NCBI GenBank assembly: GCA_964017185.1
Contig: OZ024872.1
Span: 44,974,188 to 45,038,187, forward strand
Direction: 5' to 3'
Source of the DNA: Rugalucina vietnamica
Lineage: Eukaryota > Mollusca > Bivalvia > Lucinida > Lucinidae
Length of the DNA: 64,000 bases
A model generated the notes under the pieces. The model was not told the DNA's origin. It saw only the letters and a list, made by a program, of their open reading frames with translations, and made no database searches. Each line of letters opens with the position of its first letter. The stretch's first letter is position 1. Both the position numbers and the translations under genes were made by a program. Shown piece by piece: positions 48,728 through 60,400 of this stretch.

Positions 48728-51495
48728 ATGGCTGCTGGGGGATTTTGTAAGTATTGAATAAGATTTTATCTCATGACGTTCGTGTATTTTGTATCGATTA
48801 AGCATTATACCGACAACGTGACATGGCAAATAACTTTTGATTCAGCTGATTATATACTATACCTCGGATCCAAAATATTATTTGATCCGAGATTATACAG
48901 AATGATGACCAGATGATAAGAGGCCACATGGGTCGCATTTTGAGAAAACGGTCAAGTCATCGGCCTGGAAGGACACAAATATTTTAAACATATTTTATTG
49001 AACATCTCACAAATTACAGCGATACATACATGTACATATAAATAGGTAAATTACGAAAAGGATTAGAACGGAAGCAAAGCTTATAGAGTTCGTCTCAGCT
49101 CAAATAGGACAATGCATGCATCGAACAATTAGAAGCTTGAATGTTTGATGTAAAGTAAATATGTATTGTCTAGATAGCGGAAACAAATTTAATAATGCAC
49201 TTAATCGTGTATTTTGTTTTCGTATATGCACGACAGTTCTCTTAAAATGAATCTCATAATTATTCTCTAGATTTTTCCTCTCATTCAGGTTCCAGTGTTA
49301 TACCATCAAGTGAGGAATTGCAATTGGGCCGGTATAATACAATATCGCTACAGTTGTATGAAGTGTTGGAAAATGTTGGTTTGTCTAATGAGATGAGAAG
49401 AATTGGAGCCGAACTTGCAAGCGCACGAGAAATACTTTCGACGTTAGATCTGGGACTACATGTATCTGTTCATAACTTCGGTAGTCGTAGTGAATGTTCA
49501 ACAATACCAGGAACTGAGTCCGATATCGACTGTGTGGCAATCCCTCCAGACATGCGATTGGTAACAAATGTAGCTGATTGTCACGATTCCGACGGATTCC
49601 TACTGGTACCAGATAGACATCCTGGTTATGCTAGGTTACAGGTCATAGTGAAAGGCCAACCTGTAACAAAACATAATGTTGATTTAATGCAGAAGATGCA
49701 AAATATACCAAAATTATATCAGTTTCAAAATGACAAAGTAAACAGAATTTGTCTAACAAGTGATTGGCTTCAATGCAACTATGCTGTTATTCACAGACAA
49801 GGACCGGCAATGAACATCCAAGGTACTGATACCAGAACATCGCGAGATATTGTATTTGCACTGAAGTGTGACACCTGGCCAGACTGTGCAAGAGAATGGC
49901 TGACAAGAGAAAGACAACACGGTTGGCCGTCAGATGAAGTCATTGACAAATGTAGATCAATGGGTTTCTTAGTGGTGCAAGTCGGGCATCCAGACAGTGA
50001 TGAACCAGACATACAATGGAGAGTCTCGCTTTCTCACCAAGAGCTACTCCTAGTGAGAGGCTTCAATTCGGTACAAATGAAGTGTTATGTTCTTCTGAAA
50101 TGTATAAAGAAGGATTACATTCAGCTCCATATAAAGGAGGAAACGCTGTCATCGTACCATTGTAAAACTTGCATGTTCTACTGTATAGAGAATACACCGG
50201 CTCAGCTCTGGGTACCAGAGAATCTTGCAGGTTGTCTCCTTATGTGTCTGAGACAGCTTATGGTGTGGGTATCTAACGACAATTGTCCTAATTACTTCAT
50301 CCCTGATGAGAATATGTTCGACAGGATACGAGATGACAAACTGAAAAAACAACTGTTGGTCGTTTTGCACATTCTGTTATTCTGTTATGACATTCTATTG
50401 AACAATCTGCATCAAAGAATGATCACTGTTTCCGATCAGCTGCGTGAAAAGTGTAAATCAAAACAATTTTTAGATTATGATTTAAAAGAAGTCTCTACAT
50501 GTAAAATAATTGATTCTGAGGAAGCACGTTTGAAACAGTATGTGAACGATTTAATTGCCACTATTAGAATGACTGAATTACTTATGCCACTTATGCGAGA
50601 TAGGATCATGTTTTTTGCCCGATGTCTCGACAGCCACAAACAGTTTATAGACGTTGACAAACTACAAGCCGAAATATCGCGGCTGGAACAGACAACTGTA
50701 GTAACAAATCACACAGAGAAACAATCCAAGGAGGCGATAACACTAATACTTCCTTTCCTTCAACTAAGTGTGTTATCGCTCAGTGTTGTGGACGTTTATG
50801 AAAAAGGAAAAGACGAACTTCATAAGATTCTGGAAACTTCGAAATGGGCTGAACTGGATATTATGACTGGAATTGCAAAACTGAAACAAGCTTGTGCATT
50901 GTTCATGTTAGGGAGCGCTGCCAAGTCTTTGGAGATATTGAGGCATGTTGTACAGAGGCAATACCCGATCTGTGGTTGTTATGATAATCTCCTAGGCCTA
51001 CCAGACTCCCCGTTTACAATTACTGGTGTACCATATCAAGGATTGAATAGAATGGTTAAAAAGCTGTTGGCTACAGTTTATCAGCCTTGTGTGATTTTCT
51101 TACCAAATGAATATCGCATTTCTCCTGTGGCTTTAAATTATGAAATGATACGAGCATACGGTAGAGCACCGCTCCATGCAGATAACTGGGTGTTCAAAGA
51201 CTGGTGTAACTGGGGAGTTGTTGAGGGATTTTTTCTGACTCATTTCCTAATATACATGAATGCAAAAGCTTTAAGACAGTCGTCTTTGGCTAGGGAAGCT
51301 CTCAAGAACATGATCAGTCATTGTAACAACAAGATCCCTTACCACTTAGACACCAGTTACAACCTGCTAGGCTGGGTATTCAAAGAAAGAGGCGATGTAG
51401 CTAGAGCAGTGGAATGTTTCCAGAAGTCATTGAGAGTGGAGCCAGTGTTTAATGCAGCATATTGGCATTTATGCTTCTTAATTTGTCGCTATTAA
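48728..51495 (+). CDS. Mab-21 domain / cGAS-like receptor with C-terminal TPR
   Basis: Two coding exons: 48,728-48,746 (MAAGGF plus one base) and 49,289-51,495, giving 741 aa. The donor TTTT|GTAAGT and acceptor TCTCATTCAG|GT restore a Cys codon in frame (MAAGGFCSSVIPSS...). Reading from the exon-2 frame alone would need a TTG start, so I prefer the spliced ATG. A second acceptor (TTTGTTTCAG, 48,674) before the ATG suggests an upstream 5' UTR exon. The Mab-21/cGAS nucleotidyltransferase motif is visible: GS at residues 71-72, E83-S-D85-I-D87, and a third Asp at 193 in RDIVFALKCDTWP, aligning with VDITLALE...WP of cGAS. All three metal-binding acids are present. Later conserved blocks are SSYHCKT (~294-300) and NYFIP (341-345). 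A TPR-like hairpin (LLGWVFKERGDVARAVECFQ) sits near 699-718. The cGAS zinc-thumb pattern is not evident. By family, cGLRs bind nucleic acid and make cyclic dinucleotides for STING; activity here is inference. It is alone and convergent with the dynein gene. Confidence 0.85.
48747..49288 (+). other. intron 1 of the Mab-21-like gene
   Basis: It begins GTAAGTATTG and ends with the pyrimidine-rich TTTTTCCTCTCATTCAG. The length is 542 bp. No repeat or second exon is recognised inside. Confidence 0.7.
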
Positions 51496-51834
51496 ATGAG
51501 CCACATCGTGAGAAAACCGGATTTTTGCCTATGCGAAAACAAAGGTGCAGATCAGCTTCGCAGTAACTCTCAAGAAGATGATCCGCATTTGTAACAACAA
51601 GATCCCTTACCACTTAGACACCAGTTACAACCTGCTAGGCTGGGTATTCAAAGACAGAGGCGATATAGCTAGAGCAGTGGAATGTTTCCAGAAGTCATTG
51701 AGAGTGGAGCCAGTGTTTAATGCAGCATATTGGCATTTATGCTTCTTAATTTGTGGCTATTAAATGAGCCGCATCGTGAGAAAACCGGATTTTTGCCTAT
51801 GCGAAAACAAAGGTGTAGATCAGCTTCGCAGTAG
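51299..51834 (+). repeat. 268-bp tandem duplication spanning the gene's 3' end
   Basis: CTCTCAAGAA starts at 51,299 and 51,567. Each copy runs from the last coding stretch through the stop codon and the left half of a downstream palindromic MITE. Copies differ mainly at their first 25 bp (CATGATCAGTCATTG versus GATGATCCGCATTTG) and at a few sites later. Confidence 0.9.
51567..51763 (+). pseudogene. duplicated C-terminal fragment of the Mab-21-like gene
   Basis: It encodes the TPR-containing last ~60 residues (NNKIPYHLDTSYNLLGWVFK...), ending CFLICGY instead of CFLICRY, with its own TAA. Near-identity to 51,299-51,495 shows recent duplication. There is no upstream NTase domain and no acceptor site that would obviously make it an alternative last exon, so I call it a fragment. 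Confidence 0.75.
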
Positions 51835-52020
51835 CTTCGCAGTAACTGCGAAGCTGATCAGCGCCTTTGTTTTCGCTTCATGGATAATGCAATTCCTCTT
51901 CTTTCTAAATCCAAAATTTCCAGCCTCTAGCCATCTTCTGTGCTTGTACAGGCCGATTTGTGTCAGACCTGGTCCGAAACCCCGAACACCAGTTGTCTCG
52001 CATCGCGACTCAAATGCAAC
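51770..52020 (+). repeat. palindromic MITE downstream of the Mab-21-like gene
   Basis: The hairpin arms GCGAAAACAAAGGTGTAGAT (51,801 on) and GCTGATCAGCGCCTTTGTTT (to 51,876) flank an apex with an 11-bp duplication GCTTCGCAGTA. The flank GAGCCGCATCGTGAGAAAAC starts two bases after the stop codon. A diverged copy lies in a dynein intron (60,120-60,350), sharing GCTGATCTGCGCCTCTGTTT and the following AATGTCTCTTCCTCCTAAAT block. Confidence 0.75.
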
Positions 52021-52079
52021 CTGGGTATTAATTGTAACAAAGTTGATTATTGCTAAATGTTTTAATTCAACATGCGACG

Positions 52080-55000
52080 ACTGACTTAAAGTCTGTGACA
52101 GGCTGGAAGCTTGAAATACACTCAAAAGAGCACACAGTGAGCAGTATCAAGACTGACAATTTCAACCAGTGGAACTCATTTCGAAAATATGCCCATGCAA
52201 TATACAGAGATTTTTTAAGCTGTAAAAATTGAAAATGTCATTAGAAAAGGTTTGATATTTTTAATGTTTTTGTTAAAACCATTGATTGCTGAGGCGGTTC
52301 TAACGAGTACCAACAATCTATCATTTAGAGCAATGGTAAGAAAAATAGGTATACCCCTGCATACCCCAGTTTTGCTATATAAAAGTGTGATATAAGGGGT
52401 ATATATAACCAGATAACACGGACATGTTACCCTGATGATGAACTGCGGGGACAGGTACATAAAAAAATACAAGTAGACAAAGATCAGGAAAAGGCGCAAT
52501 CAGAAAAAGATTCCCACTCCAAAAACCGAGGTGGGAAAAAACCAAACTGACAATCAGGTACTTATACCAAGAAAACATATCCTTAGCCGAATGAGCAGCT
52601 ATTTTCCCAATAGGTGGCCACTCAGTTACCTTAACTTAATTAAAAATATGAAACGTACATAAGGCGCCTACAGCACAAAAAAATTTTAAACACCAAGACA
52701 TAAAACAAAAAGAACCACCACAGAAGTATCGCCTTGGAACGATCAGTAACACAAAGTAACTGGCGGGCTTAAACCGGTTTTACAGGATTTTAACCTCACC
52801 CTCAGCTTCTGCAGTGGTTCATAACATTTGGTAAGTTCTTCGGTCCTCGTGGTGAATCTCTAACTAGTCAATGAATCATCAAGAACAAACAAATAAATCA
52901 TGATAAACATCCTGATGAATCAAAAACAAGGACTCACAGATTGAGTAAGCTGCCCGACGATGGAGATCCCTGGGCGCCGAATAACCTACTAACTCCGGAG
53001 CAAAAGAAAAACACCAGTTGGACCCCGGTGGGCCAAGCAACAGACAAGAAGCTCCGGCCCCAACCAACTAAAATGAATAGCTTTAAGTCTGTGCCATCAT
53101 AGAGTCTGACGCCCGACCCACCGGGGTGCAATTAAAGAAGGCAGCATAGTTATCAACCATGATTGGGTTAAAAACTAAGCATGCAGACTGTCGCATAACA
53201 TTCAAGATATAACCTATACGTCTGTAACGTGTTATGATTTTTCTGAACTGAAAAGAAAAATCATTAATTCCTATAAGTTTCTTAAATTTGTAAACTAAGT
53301 CACCATAAAATTCAGGTTCCGAAAGGCCCTCACTTACTTAACCCAACATTATATTTGGAAATCAATTCATAGTGTCTACGATAAAATTTAGAAAAGGTTT
53401 TTCGAAGTTTATGAAACCGATAGCCCTGTTGGAGAAGTTTTGCCGTTAAACATTTATTTCGAGCGTTGAAGTCTGTAACATGATTGCAGACTCTAGCAAA
53501 CCTAATAAGTTGCGAAATGTAAACACCATAAGAAGCACGACGAGGAACGTCACCATCCAAAAAAGGAAAATTTACTATATCAAAATCAAAGCAAGTAGAC
53601 AAAGATCAGGAAAAGGCGCAATCAGAAAAAGATTCCCACTCCAAAAACCGAGGTTGGAAAAAACCAAACTGACAATCAGGTACTTATACCAAGAAAACAT
53701 ATCGTAAGCCGAATGAGCAGCTATTTTCCCAATAGGTGGCCACTCAGTACTAAAAATATGATAACATACATAAGGCGCCAACAGCACAAAAATTGTAAAC
53801 ACCAAGACATAAAACAAAAAGAACCACCACAGAAGTATCGCCTTGGAACGATCAGTAACACATAGTTAGTGGCAGGCTTAAACCGGTTTTACATGGCCAT
53901 AGCCTCACCCTCAGCTTCTGCAGTGGTTCATAACATTTAGTTAGTTCTTCGATTCTTGTCGTGAATCTCTTACTAGTAAATGAATCATCAAGAACAAACA
54001 AATAAATCACGATAAACATTCTGATGAATCAAAAACCAGGACTCACAGATACATTCAGTCCAGGGGTTGTACTTCTCGAGTTATGTTTGATGCATGTACA
54101 ATTAATATCAGAATTAGTATCTATTTTAAACAAGTCTGAATAATATGCATTGGCACTAGAAAGATGACAAACACACTGATACATAATCATCTGATCATCT
54201 ATACAAACAAAACTATAGATCTGGTTTGAAACGCCAATACCGCTTTTCTATCGAAACAGCTTATATATTTCCTCTTTGCATGTCCACTCCAAAAAGGTGG
54301 GAAAACTAAATTGACACGTAGGCACTTAGAACACGTATCGTAAGCCGTGTGAGCAGCTATTTCCCAATAGGCAGCCACCCATTCACCCACACTTAACTAA
54401 ACATACACGAGCCTCAAACAGCACAAAAATTCGACTCCAAACCATAAAACAAATGGAACCACAAGAGAAGTATCAGCTCGGAACGATCAGTAACATAAAA
54501 TTACTGAGGCGCTTAAATCGATTTTACAGGGCCTAACCTCACCCTCATCTACTGCAGTGGTTCACAACATTTAGCTAGTTGTTCCTCATATAAGGTTATT
54601 CAGTTTGTCAGGGTAATTTTCTCTCTGAAACAAATTCCAACTGTTCAAGGCAGGGAAGTGCAACATATGACTTCAACCTGTATTCATCTAGATTTTTGTA
54701 CTTTTAACATGCTAATGATGCTGCCTCTTGTACATGTCTGACTTTCAATCCAATTGAAGTCAGAATTGGAGACAATACCTGGATGTTGATGTTTCCGGCC
54801 CTATGGACCTATCACATGAAATCAAAGTTGACTTTGATATGTATATAGAATTTTTAATGAACAATAGTTATTATTTATTTGGTTGTGCTTTTTGTTGTTT
54901 TGCCTTCTTTTTTCTCTGCTGCCCTGTCACTATGATTGGCCAAATGATAAATTGTAGTATTTTTCAGCGTATTAATGGATAGAAAGCATCGTAGATAATG

Positions 55001-55700
55001 AATGAAAACAACTCAGTAGAAATCTAATTGTTTTTGTTTCTTTTTTAATTTGTAAACATAGAAATTTCAAATACGTTTAATACAGAGGGTTCATTCAGCA
55101 GTATTGTATTGAAAAACAACAGAAAAATTTTCACTCCACTATCTCTCGCTGACGAAACCTCCCATATGTTTCTTGGTGTCAGGATCTTGATGGAGGATAC
55201 AAACGAGAGCCCAGCCACTACTTATGTCTTATTAGAAAAATAAATCATGTTATCAGTTATATAAAGAATTCAAACACAATAACACAGACAAGCAAAGCAA
55301 ATCATCATGTTTGGATGTAATTTTCAAACACTATACCATGGAATCATATTGAAGCATATATCACAATATGTATGGACGGAATATTCAATGCAATTTCAAT
55401 AAAATCAAAATTATCCAATGATAATAATAATACTAATAATAAAATAAATAGTATCATTTCCATTGAAATGCTCAGTTCCTGTGCCCTAACATAAATAAAC
55501 ACTAAACTAGCATAACTAATAAGCTTACAATACAGTCACAAATGTTAACATCTGCAGCACAATGCAGATTAATACTGATGGCAATATTTACCCACCACCA
55601 TTTGTTCTAATATAGGGATCAGCCATGGTTTACAATGTTCGAACATTCGATGGATCACAAGGAAGGTGTTTGAACACAAGGCCACAGCAATTTGCCTACT
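52080..55700 (+). repeat. segmental duplication, right copy (pair of 3590-9955)
   Basis: Colinear with the left copy but without its three insertions, so it supplies empty target sites. It also contains a second, internally repeated copy of the 52,465-52,900 blocks at 53,590-54,050. The frames here are shadows of repeat sequence. Confidence 0.75.
52180..52440 (+). repeat. palindromic MITE-like family copy, decayed
   Basis: It shares TGCCCATGCAATATACAGAG, GAGGCGGTTCTAACGAGTAC and GGTATACCCCTGCATACCCC with 48,170-48,440, but the left hairpin arm has been lost (TTGATTGCTGAGGCGG). Confidence 0.7.
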
Positions 55701-55914
55701 TTTTAATCCAAGACTCCAATTCATTTACCTCAGGTTATATGGATGTCTTATAACTACATCACACCTCGTTGCAAATCTTGAATTTTATGTTTAAGTTTTG
55801 CAAGGCCACTATTAGAATCATTTAGTTCATATTAAACTCAGCAGTAAAACATACATGAAGGAACCTCAGCAAGATAACACTGCATACTGGGATATACCAA
55901 TGAACTTGTTTGAC

Positions 55915-57005
55915 TATTATGATCATGGACCACCTATATTGACCTTGCTGTAAAACAGGTCAAGGTCATCACAGTGTCATAATTTATGTATACATTGTAG
56001 TACTCTAGTCCACAATGCTACATGTACATGCCAAGTTTTGTTGAAATTGGTCCACCTATTCCAGAGAAGATTTTTGAAGGGTTTTTACCATATATGCACA
56101 TGACGGTCATCTTGGTCATGTGACCTGGATTATGTAAGTATACTATGGTTCGCCCTTCCTACAGACGCTTCATATCAAATTTGGCTTTGATTGGCCAAGT
56201 GGTTTCAGAGAAGGGTCATGATTTGTATAAACTTTGTAGATCTAGAGCTTCTCCCCTGATGCTTCTTGCCAAGTTTCAAAATCATAGGCCCTCTGATTCT
56301 GGAGAAGATTTTTTAAATGTTTTTGCTATTTATAGCCATGGTGGCCATCTTGGTCATGTGACATGGACCATTTATATAAACTATCGTTCCCTTTTCCTAA
56401 GGATGCTCTACATGAAATTTGGCTTTGATTCGCCGACTGGTTTCAGAGAAGAAGACCTTTGAATATTATAGTATCATACATGTATATTGCCCCGGGGTGG
56501 GAGCAGACCAGTACCTAGTGTCCAAATTGTTTTAGAATCATAAGTCTTCAGTCCATTTGCCCATTTCCTTTAAGTTTTTCCCTTCAAATTACATTTTGAC
56601 AATTTCCCCATTCAAATGCATGGGCGACCTATGTTGACTTTGCCGTAAAATAGGTCAAGGTCATACCATGGTCATGTTTTATATAAACTTTGTAGAGCTC
56701 CTCTCTCTGATGCTTCATGCCAAGTTTCAAAATCATAGGCCGTCTTGTTATGGAGAAGAAGCTTTTTTTAAAGGTATTTGCTATTTATAACCATGGCGGC
56801 CATCTTGGTCATGTGACTTGGACCATCTACATTAACTTTCATTCCCCCTTCCTAAGGATGCTCCACATGAAGTTTGGCTTTGATTGACCAAGCTCTTTCA
56901 TAGGAGAAGATCTTTGACATTGTGGACAAGACGACGGACGGACGGATGACGGAGCATGGCTATTCTATAAGCTCAACCTGTGACCCATTGGCTCAGGTGA
57001 GCAAA
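55915..57005 (-). mobile_element. AGCTCACC-family element, minus orientation, decayed
   Basis: CCATGGCGGCCATCTTGGTC-type blocks recur at ~56,096, ~56,335 and ~56,791, with GGTCAAGGTCAT blocks between. It ends in a CCGTC-rich stretch and the degraded hairpin ATTGGCTCAGGTGAGC near 57,000. It lies 3' of the dynein stop codon. A frame at 56,145-56,462 is repeat-derived. Confidence 0.65.
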
Positions 57006-57156
57006 AATATGATAGAGAAAACATATAAACTTTTATGGGCCACTAATGTGTTTAAAGCAATATTTGTTGTTAAAAATTACAATTTTCATTGTTTTTAACA
57101 AGCAACACAGTCAATTTTTAACAAAGGAACCCTGATGATGAAGTATCACAGAAAGC

Positions 57157-57162
57157 TTTAAT
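57157..57162 (-). promoter_or_regulatory. candidate poly(A) signal for the dynein gene
   Basis: Minus-strand ATTAAA lies ~50 bp after the dynein TGA. It is the closest canonical variant downstream of the stop. Confidence 0.35.
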
Positions 57163-57210
57163 AAATGTCTTCTCAAATAAACCGCTGTAATTAATCCAAG
57201 AATAAACCAA

Positions 57211-57441
57211 TCACTCATCAGGCTGGCATAGCAAAGCCACACCTCTCATTACCCAGAAATCTGGGTCACATTCCGAGGGCAGATCGACTGCAGTAACAAA
57301 GTTTGTGGAATGTCCTGTTGATGACAGGGTACCGGCTCTTTCCGATGTCCTGTATAGTGGGCACTCGTAGATATGCTGTGAACCAGAAGAACTTGTTTGT
57401 TGCTCTGTTGATACATCTGAGTTGGTTGGAGAGATAACAGT
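57211..57441 (-). CDS. dynein exon e (terminal)
   Basis: Acceptor TTTAAATTTTAG|ACTGTT. It encodes 76 residues beginning [12 protein letters not shown], a Ser/Thr/Gln-rich linker, then [20 protein letters not shown] and [15 protein letters not shown] before TGA. Phase 0 matches exon d. Confidence 0.93.
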   Translation of the reverse strand, partial: TVISPTNSDVSTEQQTSSSGSQHIYECPLYRTSERAGTLSSTGHSTNFVTAVDLPSECDPDFWVMRGVALLCQPDE

Positions 57442-60400
57442 CTAAAATTTAAAAGTAAGCAATGATCAGAAACTGGTGCAGTCAAAAACATGACCCAATC
57501 TAATGACTTGGATGGGGAAACAAATAAAAAGTTTACTGACTAAACTACTGATACAAAGTGTACATATGAAAAGGCCAATATAGCAGCTATTTCCTCCAAA
57601 GGCAGCCTCTCAGTTACCTGAACTTAGTATGTATATGACTAGGTATGTATATGACTAGTCTGACGGGTCAGCCATCAAAATACGTTTTTGATACCAGAGT
57701 GTTTATCATTTCAACGTCTGACTTCCATTGAAGAAATCCCAAGTCACTGATGATTACAGTGCAAGCTGTTTTTTAGACATTGATTTTATTCTTATTGGTC
57801 CATGGCTGGTTGATGAGGACATTTTAGAGTCAATCACAAGTTTTCAGTTAGATTTATCTCCCCTCTTGAGGTGACATTTTTGAAGAGATTTCCTTTTAAA
57901 AAAACAACAACAAAAAAAAACATCAAAATAAACAGAATTTGGATATATTTTATGAATTTTCAAACGGAGGTGTGTTTATTATTTTGTTTTACAGTGTAGT
58001 GTATGACAAGACTTGCTTTATATAAAACTTATTATTCTGTAAATAATGGCTGTCAACCATAAATGGTTGACAGCTTGTTTATGGTTGACAGCTTGTTCTT
58101 TTGTAAATGTCCTGGAGTCAGACAGCAAAATGAACCAGTGGGTATAATACTTTCATTTTGACGGCTGACTAGAACATATGAATAACCACATAAAAGGCAC
58201 AAGCAACCCCAAAATAGACACAAAAACAAACAAAACTGCAACAGAGTACCACCTTGGAACAGTCAGAAATATGAAACCACAGGTTGGGCTTTAACCAACT
58301 TTACAGACGGCTAACCTAGCCATTTAACAGCATCTGCAGTGGTTGGCAACATTTAGTAGTTTGTTCACCATGATGAATCTTTAGACTAGTCAATGAATCG
58401 TCATGGGGGAACACAAATTATGATACGCAGACATAACATACCACATGGCAACTGGTGAGCAAGCCTGTACTAGATCACAGATTATTTATTTACACCTATT
58501 TTAATGGTGATTTAACTTCTTAATTGAAGCTTATCTGTATTGGTTTGAAGCTTACCTATATTTGGTTTGAAGCTTACCTGTGTTGGTTTCAAGCCTATCT
58601 GTACTGGTTTAAAGCTTACCTGCACTGGTTTAAAGCTTATCTGTACTGGTTTGAAGCTTACCTGCACTGGTTTGAAGTGTATTTCAGGCAGTTTCGAGAA
58701 CCTCTGACCTGACAGTGAGTCACTAAGACAACCAGCAGTGGGTTCCCATCTGGCCCCATCTAGGTAAAGGCCAAATATCATGACTCCATCTTCTGGGGGC
58801 TTCTGACGCTGTTATAGGAGAAAGATAAAATAGGATTTCATTGATTATTATTGAATAAATACCTGTGTCACACAATATTTGCAAGCATATATTAATGAAG
58901 TCAAAAGCTGTGTATTAATGAGGTAATTCACATAAGCATGTGCTATTAATACTCATCTTTTATTTATGCTCGGTAGCCGGCGCCACGCAAAACACATGCT
59001 AACATTAACAATCGCAATGTCCCTTGGGTAGTGTTGAAACTCTCTGGCTGCACTCTCAGTTTTCACCACTTCCCTCGGGACCTAGCAAAAGTTACTGAAC
59101 AGAAAATCATGTTTGATTCCTCTATTGGTACAGGTATTTGGGCAAAAAAATGCCCTTACTTTTTTGGTTATACAAACAGAATTGACTAAGATCATTACAT
59201 TTGCACAATTCAAACTTTATATATCCTATTTAAGAACAAATTGAAGCATTAAAACCATTTATTATATGGCAAGTGATGAAATATAGAGAAATATGTATTT
59301 AATATAACCAGTATTTGAAAAAGTTATATTTTCACATGTGAAAATATAAAAAATAATATATTTTCACATGTGAAAATATAAGATTTGGGAATACGCAAAT
59401 TACGATTCCACCGTTTCATTTCTAATTTATACATAACTAAATTTATAATCTATGCTATTGTTGACGCAATGAACGTTCACACACAATAGCGACGTAATGA
59501 CGTGACGTCATGACGTCATTTAAGATTTTGACGTCATAAGCTTTAGCGCGCAACGTTACAATGACTACATGCAATATAATAAAAAGAAAATTCAAGTTTT
59601 TGTCGTGAATATGACTTTTATTTCATCTCGTGAAGTGAAAAATTATATATTTCATTCGTGCCTTCGGCACTCATGAAATATAAAAAGTTTTCACTTCACT
59701 CAATGAAATAAAACTCATATTCACTCCAAAAACTTGAATATCCTCTATTTATCTCACCTTAAATGCAGCTTCTTTTATGACAATTTTCTGTTTGAGATCA
59801 CTAAGAGATTCCACAGTATCTGCAGGACTGCTGACAATTTCAAACTTGAAGTGTAAGGAGTCCACTGAGATACCCATCTTTCTGGCATGACTCTGTAGTA
59901 CTCCTGTCAGGAAACCTGTGGACAGAAAAAAAATAAAGAAAGGTTTACATTTTAATACAACGAAACAATCTTTCAATGTAAAACGAGATATACGTTTTAT
60001 CTCTAACCAGATCAAACACAATTAGACAAAATTATGGACACAATGTAAAATTTACATTTTTCAGATATATCTGTGCGAAAGAATATAAAGTTCAGTCAAT
60101 AAAAAAAAAAGAAAAGAAATGAGCCCCTGCATCAGAAAACCAACAATCTGCATTTAGAAAACAAAGACACAGATCGGCCTTACTGCAGGGCTGATCTGCG
60201 CCTCTGTTTTTGCTCCTAAGATAGTACAATGTCTCTTCCTCCTAAATCTGAAATTTCAAGCTTCTAGCTTCTATGGATGTTCAGCCTGGTTTGTGAATGA
60301 CCTTGTCGAAAACTTAGATTGTTTTTGGTTTTTTCATGTGATGGCTCAAATGGTGTGTGCTCCATATGAAGCTTGAATGTTAATCAAACTGAACTGAATA

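Larger units (their letters stand above)
58809..59757 (-). other. dynein intron between exons c and d
   Basis: It contains two identical 24-bp palindromes, a cluster of three TGACGTCA sites and a 148-bp hairpin beside the exon c donor, each listed separately. No exon is seen. Confidence 0.6.

Noticed and set aside
49318-49320. Start of the Mab-21-like protein at 49,318
   Set aside because: That codon is TTG, and the frame stays open upstream to the 49,288 acceptor. The ATG at 48,728 joins in frame through a consensus donor.
51764-52125. Overlapping ~100-aa frames after the duplicated gene tail
   Set aside because: They read through a palindromic MITE on both strands.
56145-56462. 105-aa plus-strand frame downstream of the dynein gene
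   Set aside because: It lies entirely within the AGCTCACC-family repeat, and similar peptides arise from the copy at 3182-3376.
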